A stretch of 39,543 nt of DNA from Acidobacteriaceae bacterium (GTDB lineage Bacteria; Acidobacteriota; Terriglobia; Terriglobales; Acidobacteriaceae), in contig PLQW01000207.1 of NCBI GenBank assembly GCA_003160215.1, positions 1 through 39,543 on the forward strand, given 5' to 3'. This document shows positions 33,258-39,543 of the stretch, piece by piece. Each line of letters starts with the position of its first letter. Positions within the stretch are counted from its first letter, which is position 1. Made by a program: the position numbers and the translations under genes. The notes below the pieces were generated by a model. The model was given only the letters and a program-made list of their open reading frames with translations, was not told the DNA's origin and made no database searches.

Positions 33258-35651
33258 TTGCAGAAACGAGTAAGGGTTGATAGGCTTTGGAAAGCCCACG
33301 ACCTCCGCAGCCGCCGCTTCGACCCTCCTCGCACACCAGGCCGGGTATGCCTTCCAGCGGAACGTGGAAGAGTCCGAACGAGGAGTGACGGCGAGAAGCA
33401 AATCGCGAGGCTTGGATACTTGAGATCGCCATTGCAAAATCTGAAGGAAACCATCAAGCGGCAGAAGAAACGGGCCCGCACTCTCATCGGCGCATTCCGG
33501 CCGGTGAACGTGGAGGATCGATACCGGGTTGTGCTGGGTGTGTGCACCCGTCTGCCATTGCCGGTTGGAGCCAAGCAGCGGGTGTTGTCCTGGGGGTTGC
33601 GTCACATCGTGGGCCGCACTCGGCGTGCACTCCCCGAGGACGTCCGGCCCGCCCAGGAGGCATGGGACAAGCAGGGACGTGCGCGTCTGCGTCAGCTTCT
33701 GCAGGGAGACGAGCGCCTTGCCTGTCCGGTGGCCGAGAATCCGACAGTATCTTTCATCGTAGTCCTGCATAACAGCGCACACCTGTCGCTACTCAGTTTA
33801 GAGTCGGTCATTGCGAATGCAGACGTTAGCTATGAATTGATCGTCGTGGACAACGCTTCTACTGACGAGACTGGGTTGATGCTGGACCGGTTGCAGAACG
33901 CAAAAATAATCCGCAACGAAACGAACGTCGGATTCGGTCCGGCATGCATGCAGGCTGCTGCTTGCGCTGCGGGAGAGTACCTCTGTTTCTTCAACAATGA
34001 TGCCTTACTGGGCCCCACCGCGATGAGCGCGGCGCTTGCCAATTTCGTGAATGCCAGTGTGGGCGCGGTGGGCGGAAAGGTGCTTCTCGCCAATGGCGCG
34101 CTGCAGGAAGCCGGCAACATCGTGTGGTCCGATGGAAGCACTTTGGGCTACGGACGAGGCGATGATCCGCAGTCCCCGCAATACGATTTTCGCCGGCTCG
34201 TTGACTACTGTTCTGGGGTCTTTTTGGTGACGCCGCGCCGATTATTCGCTGAACTTGGCGGATTCAGCTCCGAGTTCGCGCCCGCGTACTACGAAGATGC
34301 CGATTATTGTATGAGCCTGTGGCAAAGAGGTTTTCAAGTTATTTATGAACCCCTTGCGGTCATTCGACATTATGAATCGGCAACATCGGGAGGAAATGAA
34401 TTTGCCCAGGCTCGGATGGCGGAACATCAGAAAATATTCTCGCGCAAGTGGAACGCTCAACTTCAGCGGCATTATGCTCCGGACCCATCTCACATTTGCG
34501 GCGCGCGTATAGCTCTCAATTCTAGCGGCTTACGAATACTCTATATCGATGACCGGGTGCCGCATAGAACTCTTGGTGCTGGTTATCCAAGAAGTAATGA
34601 CATTCTGTCCCAGCTCGTCGCTCTTGGCCATAATGTAACTTGCTCGACATTCACCTTTCCTTTGTTACGCGATGAATACTACGACATACCAAGGGAGGTT
34701 GAGCTGTTTGACGGTCTTCGTGATCGTGCGGCGCTTATTAACGACTATTGCCGGTGGAGCGACGTCGTATGGGTCAGCCGGCCACATAACCTGCATGTCC
34801 TGCTGACCCAATACATGCCCAAGGGGACGCCTCGACCTTTCAGATTGGTCTACGATGCTGAGGCGATTTTCTCCGATAGAATCCGGCAAAAACAGGGACT
34901 TGAGGGCCCCAAAACGAAGACGACCCTGCCTTATGATGAACTCGCACTGGCTAGGTCGGCGGACACAGTAGTTGTGGTTTCCGAGAGTGACCGAATAGCG
35001 ATGCTTCAATCCGGTATCCGTTCGGTGCACGTGATCGGATTTCGGCTCTCTCCGGCTCCTGCGTCCACTACATTCGCGCAGCGCCGCACGTTTCTCTTTG
35101 TCGGAGGGGTGCACGGCTCGGACAATCCGAATGCCGACTCGATTCGATATTTCTGTCGTGCAGTTTGGCCAGCCGTGCAGAAGGCGACCGGAGCAAGCTT
35201 CATCGTCGCGGGCTACGGAACCGACGAGATCCTGGGCGCTCTGAACAGTTCCACGATACACGTGCTTGGACCACAGGAAGACTTGGGACCGCTTTACGAA
35301 GGGGCACGGGTGTTCGTGGTCCCAACCCGCTATGCTGCGGGTTTGCCGTTCAAAGCTTACGAGGCCGCTGCGTTTGGTGTGCCCCTGGTGGTCTCTGACA
35401 TCATTGCGCGGCAAATGAAGTGGCGTGACGGAATCGACTACCTTGTTGCCGATAGTGCGGATATCTTCGCGCAACAGTGCAGCCGGCTATACGGCGATGA
35501 ATCGCTTTGGGAAACCCTCCGCGCAAACGCCTTGCAACGCGTGAGCGATGAACTTAGTCCCAACGCGTTCGAGAAAAGCATACGGTCAGTGTTGAACGAG
35601 GTGGCTGGCGACGGTCACTCTCAGGACAGAACAACTCCGGACCCGCTCTAG
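33258..35651 (+). CDS. Two-domain glycosyltransferase (GT2 plus GT4-like)
   Basis: A long frame of 797 codons. From about residue 162 there is a GT2-type domain: VSFIVVLHNSAHLSLLSLES, IVVDNASTDETG, NVGFGPACMQAAACAAGEYL, FFNNDALL (the DxD-like metal site), and the acceptor loop YYEDADYCMSLWQRGFQVIY. From about residue 415 a GT-B/GT4-like domain follows with LRILYIDDRVPHRTLGAGYP, FLFVGGVHGSDNPNADSIRY, and the C-terminal LGPQEDLGPLYEGARVFVVP and AAFGVPLVVSD. Similar two-domain enzymes act in O-antigen and cell-wall glycan assembly. The first roughly 55 codons look non-coding; the TTG at 33258 is doubtful and TTG 33420 or 33432 is possible. The stop overlaps that of the convergent receptor gene. 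Confidence 0.85.
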   Translation: MQKRVRVDRLWKAHDLRSRRFDPPRTPGRVCLPAERGRVRTRSDGEKQIARLGYLRSPLQNLKETIKRQKKRARTLIGAFRPVNVEDRYRVVLGVCTRLPLPVGAKQRVLSWGLRHIVGRTRRALPEDVRPAQEAWDKQGRARLRQLLQGDERLACPVAENPTVSFIVVLHNSAHLSLLSLESVIANADVSYELIVVDNASTDETGLMLDRLQNAKIIRNETNVGFGPACMQAAACAAGEYLCFFNNDALLGPTAMSAALANFVNASVGAVGGKVLLANGALQEAGNIVWSDGSTLGYGRGDDPQSPQYDFRRLVDYCSGVFLVTPRRLFAELGGFSSEFAPAYYEDADYCMSLWQRGFQVIYEPLAVIRHYESATSGGNEFAQARMAEHQKIFSRKWNAQLQRHYAPDPSHICGARIALNSSGLRILYIDDRVPHRTLGAGYPRSNDILSQLVALGHNVTCSTFTFPLLRDEYYDIPREVELFDGLRDRAALINDYCRWSDVVWVSRPHNLHVLLTQYMPKGTPRPFRLVYDAEAIFSDRIRQKQGLEGPKTKTTLPYDELALARSADTVVVVSESDRIAMLQSGIRSVHVIGFRLSPAPASTTFAQRRTFLFVGGVHGSDNPNADSIRYFCRAVWPAVQKATGASFIVAGYGTDEILGALNSSTIHVLGPQEDLGPLYEGARVFVVPTRYAAGLPFKAYEAAAFGVPLVVSDIIARQMKWRDGIDYLVADSADIFAQQCSRLYGDESLWETLRANALQRVSDELSPNAFEKSIRSVLNEVAGDGHSQDRTTPDPL

Positions 35652-37957
35652 AAATCCGCTTTGAGACGGATTGCATAGCTGCGCGGGGGCGCAATGGAAT
35701 TACCTGAGAACAGTCCCGCAAAGTTTATCAGATTGAGCCCATTGTTAATGTTCTCAACGTCGAATTGCACCCGCATAGCAAGGTTGTCTTTCTTCCAGAT
35801 ATCGGCTCCGATGGAAGCATCCAGCGAGAACGAAGGCTTAACTCGGCTGCGCTTGAAATTAACGCGATCGATCACTTGCTGACCGTATTGCGCGAGCGCC
35901 TCTTCGTACGTGCCGTCGAAATCGACCGGCAGGCCGCTTCCATATTCTCCGCCAAGTGCACCCCATAACCGAGGTAGGAACTGGTAGCGGAAGCGGGTCC
36001 GCACCGTGTTGCGCTGGTCCTGAGAGACCCAGAAACGCCCAGCGAGATTTGTCAGAGCATTCGTCGCCGACTGCCCCAGAAAGAGACCTCCCGTAACTGG
36101 GAAATAAGCCGAACCCACCATGTAGGAGTAGCTCACAAACCCCGACAAATGGCCCCAGAGCGGAAGGTTAACTTTCCCTTCGGCTCCATAGATGCGCGCT
36201 TTGCGGAATGCGATCGGGAAACCGATAGGCGTGTTCAGCAGCAAGTCATCATCTGCGAAGTTGTTCACGTTTCGCACATACGAGTTCAGATCCAGGCTGA
36301 ACTTCCCCATGAACCCCTTCGTCACGCCAAGTTCGTAGTAGTTCCCATGCGACGGCTCTACCGGCAGGCGCAGCACGTTGGGGTTCAGGACAACAACGTC
36401 GGGGGAACTCGACAGCAGGATGTTTTCAAAAGAGGGAGTCTGAAAAACCCGGTCATAAGCGGCATGGATCAGGAGTTGACTCTTGGCGAAGTAGCGCGAA
36501 ACTCCCAAGCGAGGACTAACTGCATTTTGATTGACGATGAGCTGGTAGTGGTCCCAGCGAAGGCCTGCACTGACGGTCCAATTACCGAGACGGATCAAAT
36601 CCTGGACGAAAGCGGACTGCTCCAGGTCCGGCCGATTGCCCACAAAGCTGAACCTGGCCGGCGTACCCGGGTCGAACTGCGAGGGGTCGGTGATTACGTC
36701 GGCGAAGTACTCGTGCAGGAAGATGTTGTCCGATTCGACACCGGCCTTCCACTCCTGATTGCCGCGATGAATGGAAATCGTTCCCTTGAAGTACGCCTCC
36801 GTAAAGTGGTTGCGCTGGAAGGCGATGATGGGCGTGGACAGCAGATTCGATGAGAGACCGTTCGAATTGTCTCGAACCATTGCTCCGAAATTGCCCACAA
36901 CATTCGAAGAGAAAATGTGCTGATACGAGAAGAGCCCCATGTTCTCGAAGTTGTCGCCATCCTGTCGTTGGCCTGCAGCTTGCTGGATCTGCTCGTTGGG
37001 TATGTCATAGCGAGCCAGTTCGTGGCGAAGCATTAAAGTCAGGCGGTCGCTCGGGGAGAAGTCCCGCTCGTATCTGCCGGCGAAATCCCCCGTAGTTCCA
37101 GTGTTGGTGAAGTTTTGGGGAACGGGAGGGCTGAGATAGTAACTTGTCATCGCGCCGCTGGCACTGATGCCGAACAGGTTCTTCCCAGAGAGATACTGCA
37201 GCATGGTGTAGGCGCCGGCAGTATCGAAGCTGCCTCCTGACAACACCACTTGGCCGTGGAAACCTTCCCGGCTGTCTCTCGTGGTATTGACCTCGACGAC
37301 GCCGCCCATCTTCCGTCCGTACTCGGCCGGAATGCCGGCGGTGTAAACGCTCATCGACTCGACGTTGTCCGCTTCAATCTCGGGCCCGGAACCTGGCGAA
37401 CGGTTATCGGTCAGTGGAATTCCGTTGATCACGAACTGCGTCTGGTATTCCGATCCTCGCGGATGGAGGACCGCATTGCCCTCATAAAGCCATCCCGGCT
37501 GCGAGTTCACCAGGTCTTGCAAGGAACGCCCCGGGAGCGAGGTGACTCGATCTGCAATCGCCTGGGAGCCGATCTGGTTGACGGCGCCAACGCGATCAGG
37601 GTCGATGAGGGTATCCTGGTCGCTGACCTTGACCGACGTATTCACACCGGCAACACTCAGCTTGATGTTGAGCTCTCGTGGGACGGCAGAACGGATCTCC
37701 AGCGACTGCGAAACCGGAGCGAACCCTTCGCGTTTCACTTCCAGCCGGTACACTCCGAAGGGCAGGCGCTGGGCATCGAGGGCACCGGCCTCGTCGGTGC
37801 GAAACCTCTGCCGAAACTGATTGGACTCGCTAACCAGCTCAACCGAACTCTTCAAGCCGAGTCCGGCCGGGTCGGTCACTCGCAAGCGCAGTTCGCCTGT
37901 CTTGCTCTGGGCAAAGAGCGGCAGCGCACACAGGAGAACGATGAGGAACCTCTTCAT
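35648..37957 (-). CDS. TonB-dependent receptor with carboxypeptidase-regulatory-like domain
   Basis: An outer-membrane protein of 769 residues from ATG 37957 (778 from an in-frame ATG at 37984; neither has a good upstream site). A signal peptide (FLIVLLCALPLFAQS) is followed by a carboxypeptidase-regulatory-like domain (TGELRLRVTDPAGLGLKSSV, residues about 20-105). A plug domain then runs through SLPGRSLQDLVNSQPGW and SMSVYTAGIPAEYGRKMGGVVEVNT (to about 230), and a beta barrel ends in YAIRLKADF with the terminal aromatic. It is shorter than the usual 1000-1200 residue acidobacterial members but appears complete. The substrate may be a glycan, iron complex or peptide; sequence does not tell. 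No TonB, SusD or sigma partner is adjacent. Confidence 0.9.
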   Translation of the reverse strand: MKRFLIVLLCALPLFAQSKTGELRLRVTDPAGLGLKSSVELVSESNQFRQRFRTDEAGALDAQRLPFGVYRLEVKREGFAPVSQSLEIRSAVPRELNIKLSVAGVNTSVKVSDQDTLIDPDRVGAVNQIGSQAIADRVTSLPGRSLQDLVNSQPGWLYEGNAVLHPRGSEYQTQFVINGIPLTDNRSPGSGPEIEADNVESMSVYTAGIPAEYGRKMGGVVEVNTTRDSREGFHGQVVLSGGSFDTAGAYTMLQYLSGKNLFGISASGAMTSYYLSPPVPQNFTNTGTTGDFAGRYERDFSPSDRLTLMLRHELARYDIPNEQIQQAAGQRQDGDNFENMGLFSYQHIFSSNVVGNFGAMVRDNSNGLSSNLLSTPIIAFQRNHFTEAYFKGTISIHRGNQEWKAGVESDNIFLHEYFADVITDPSQFDPGTPARFSFVGNRPDLEQSAFVQDLIRLGNWTVSAGLRWDHYQLIVNQNAVSPRLGVSRYFAKSQLLIHAAYDRVFQTPSFENILLSSSPDVVVLNPNVLRLPVEPSHGNYYELGVTKGFMGKFSLDLNSYVRNVNNFADDDLLLNTPIGFPIAFRKARIYGAEGKVNLPLWGHLSGFVSYSYMVGSAYFPVTGGLFLGQSATNALTNLAGRFWVSQDQRNTVRTRFRYQFLPRLWGALGGEYGSGLPVDFDGTYEEALAQYGQQVIDRVNFKRSRVKPSFSLDASIGADIWKKDNLAMRVQFDVENINNGLNLINFAGLFSGNSIAPPRSYAIRLKADF

Positions 37958-38103
37958 GGCAACGGCACTGACTGGCCTGCTCATTGAGAGCAGATGGCGA
38001 TGGAAATCATTGTACGGGACGACGACTGCGCCCGGCGGCTATAGATCGCTGCATAAGTAGTGTCCCATGTGGCCGTTTGGAATTGACCGTTCGCTTCTGA
38101 AAT

Positions 38104-38205
38104 TGTCATTACGAGCGAAGCGAGGAATCTGCTTTTGGTTCGGCCGGAGTAGCGGCTGGGGAAAACAGCAGATCCCTCACGGCCTAAAGGCCGTTCGTGA
38201 TGACA
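38104..38205. repeat. Imperfect palindrome with GTCATTACGAGCG ends
   Basis: TGTCATTACGAGCG at the left end pairs with CGTTCGTGATGACA at the right end (two mismatches). GAGGAATCTGC pairs with GCAGATCCCTC inside, and GGCCTAAAGGCC is a further small palindrome. The style (TGTCAT..GAGCG ends, AGCGAGGAATCTGC core) is a variant of the element between amtB and glnB. Confidence 0.65.
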
Positions 38206-38326
38206 ACTCAGAAATCGGGAATCGGACATCACTTGTGCAGCACTCAATAGCCTGGGCGGGATAGTCGATTGGGCATAGCGTCTGAGCAGAGGCTCAATTT
38301 CAGCTTCCGGCCAAAGCAAAAGGGCC

Positions 38327-38345
38327 ATCCGAATGGACAGCCCTT
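38327..38345 (-). terminator. Terminator of lon
   Basis: On the minus strand AAGGGC pairs with GCCCTT; an inner CCAT-TCGG-ATGG hairpin with a UCGG-type loop sits inside, and TTTTGCTTT follows. It lies about 70 bases downstream of the lon stop codon. Boundaries are those of the outer stem. Confidence 0.7.
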
Positions 38346-38413
38346 AGTTGCGCCGCGCTGGCTCCGAAAACAGCGATCAGGTTCGATCCGCTGCACTGGA
38401 GAGCCGGTCACTC

Positions 38414-39543
38414 TTATCCCACCGGAACCGTGCTCAGCACCTGCTCGCGAACTTCCTCGTCTTGCTTGGCTTCCGCGCGGCTGGTTGGCAGAGCAATGTC
38501 GAGCAGCTCCTGAATGGTCTTGACATAATGCATGCTCAGGCCCTGAAGCTGCTCCGGCGTCAGGTCTTCCTCGACGTTCTGGCGATTATCGGCAGGCAGA
38601 ATAATATCTGTCACTCCCGCGCGTTTTGCCGCCAACGTCTTCTCCTTGATGCCGCCGATGGGAAGCACGTTACCGCTCAACGTGATCTCGCCGGTCATCG
38701 CGGTCAGCGGGCGAACGGCACGATCGGTGAGCAGCGAGACCAAAGCCGTCGCCATGGTCACACCGGCCGAAGGTCCGTCCTTCGGAATGGCTCCCGCCGG
38801 CACGTGGATGTGAATGTCGTGGTCGGCGAAGAACCCTTCGTCAATGCCAAGCTCCTTCGCATTCGACCGCACCCACGTCAGCGCCGCCTGCATACTCTCC
38901 TTCATCACATCGCCGATCTGTCCGGTGATGGTGAATGTCCCTTTGCCCTTCATGCGGTTGGCTTCGATGAACAGGATGTCGCCGCCCGCCGGCGTCCACG
39001 CCAACCCCACCGCAACCCCGGCCCGCTTCGTCCGCTCGGCAATCTCCGTATCCACGCGCACCTTGATCCCGCCCAGGAACTCGTGAATCACCTCAGGCGT
39101 AATCAACAGCTTGTCCGGCTTGCCCTCGGCGATCCGCCGCGCCAGCTTGCGGCAGATCGTCCCAATCTGCTGCTCCAGCTTGCGCACGCCAGCCTCCCGC
39201 GTGTAGTGCCGCGCCAGATGCGCGATGCTCTCCACCGGAAATTCGATCAGCGCCGGATCAATCCCGTTCTCCTTGATCTGCCGCGGGATCAAGTACTTGA
39301 TCGCGATCTCCACCTTCTCTTCCTCGGTGTATCCCGTCAGCTCGATAATCTCCATCCGGTCCAGCAGCGGCGCCGGCACCGAGTCGAGCTGGTTCGCCGT
39401 GCAGATGAACAGCACCTTCGACAGGTCGAACGGCTGGTCCAGATAGTTGTCGCGAAATGTATTGTTCTGCTCCGGGTCCAGAACCTCCAGCAGCGCGCTC
39501 GCCGGATCGCCCCTGAAGTCCCGCCCCAGCTTGTCCACCTCGT
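38414..39543 (-). CDS. lon: Lon protease, C-terminal part (gene continues beyond the window)
   Basis: ATP-dependent cytoplasmic protease of protein quality control. The visible part covers the end of the AAA+ ATPase module ([20 protein letters not shown], the sensor-type [20 protein letters not shown], and [18 protein letters not shown]) and the whole protease domain. The catalytic Ser is in [14 protein letters not shown] and the Lys in [20 protein letters not shown]. The stop is at 38414, and the tail [11 protein letters not shown] is short. The 5-prime end, with the Walker motifs and N-terminal substrate domain, lies outside the window. No disruption is seen in the visible part. A terminator follows. 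Confidence 0.97.
   Translation of the reverse strand, partial: EVDKLGRDFRGDPASALLEVLDPEQNNTFRDNYLDQPFDLSKVLFICTANQLDSVPAPLLDRMEIIELTGYTEEEKVEIAIKYLIPRQIKENGIDPALIEFPVESIAHLARHYTREAGVRKLEQQIGTICRKLARRIAEGKPDKLLITPEVIHEFLGGIKVRVDTEIAERTKRAGVAVGLAWTPAGGDILFIEANRMKGKGTFTITGQIGDVMKESMQAALTWVRSNAKELGIDEGFFADHDIHIHVPAGAIPKDGPSAGVTMATALVSLLTDRAVRPLTAMTGEITLSGNVLPIGGIKEKTLAAKRAGVTDIILPADNRQNVEEDLTPEQLQGLSMHYVKTIQELLDIALPTSRAEAKQDEEVREQVLSTVPVG

Larger units (their letters stand above)
37985..38413. other. Intergenic stretch with palindromic repeat and terminator
   Basis: The gap between the receptor gene and lon holds an inverted repeat (38104-38205) and the lon terminator (38327-38345). No gene is supported. 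Reading frames on either strand lack motifs. Confidence 0.6.

Overview
The window looks like a chromosome segment of a GC-rich member of Acidobacteriota, probably class Terriglobia (Koribacter-like). This is inferred, not proven. The hints are a remnant of the large ADOP-type FtsX/MacB permeases common in that phylum, a TonB-dependent receptor with an N-terminal carboxypeptidase-regulatory-like domain, DUF3106 and DUF4331 proteins, a stand-alone DppB-type permease and abundant palindromic repeats of the GTCATCCTGAG type. No rRNA, CRISPR array or intact tRNA was seen.

Left part (1-6480): a divergent pair encodes malic enzyme (minus) and the DctA C4-dicarboxylate carrier (plus), followed by a secreted single-Cache protein. 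Together they suggest uptake of malate/fumarate/succinate, decarboxylation to pyruvate, and possibly sensing. Next comes an accessory patch: a frameshifted ISL3-type transposase remnant, a 151-bp element with 13-bp inverted ends, a stand-alone SIR2-like protein (possible NAD-consuming defence protein) and a 3-prime tRNA-Asn fragment that looks like an old integration scar.

Nitrogen block (6485-11149, minus): amtB, glnB, glnD in that order, with a large palindromic repeat between amtB and glnB. Upstream lies a GT39-type membrane glycosyltransferase. On the plus strand follow a lysine-rich small protein and a CorC/HlyC-type membrane protein overlapping a DppB-like permease.

Toxin-antitoxin island (16043-17760, minus): three tandem antitoxin genes share the same leader and start, and two of them share a nearly identical N-terminal region. 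They are followed by different partners: a PIN toxin broken by one frameshift, an intact ParE/RelE toxin, or no toxin. Two unrecognised small proteins follow (17866-18514).

Central housekeeping block (18759-25775): an aconitase-family enzyme with the swivel domain at the N-terminus, two tiny coupled ORFs, a 7Fe ferredoxin with terminator, a nested palindromic element, TrmJ, an internally deleted ADOP permease pseudogene, panD, a candidate structured RNA with terminator, a small membrane protein, a secreted COG3650-like protein and a Nudix hydrolase.

Right part (25816-39543): a secreted NTF2-like protein and a DUF4331 protein (minus); an ECF sigma factor, its zinc-finger anti-sigma factor and a DUF3106 protein (plus); a Wzm/Wzt-type polysaccharide exporter; a small membrane protein; a BASS-family transporter; a two-domain glycosyltransferase whose stop codon overlaps that of a convergent TonB-dependent receptor; another palindromic repeat; and the C-terminal part of Lon protease running off the right edge.
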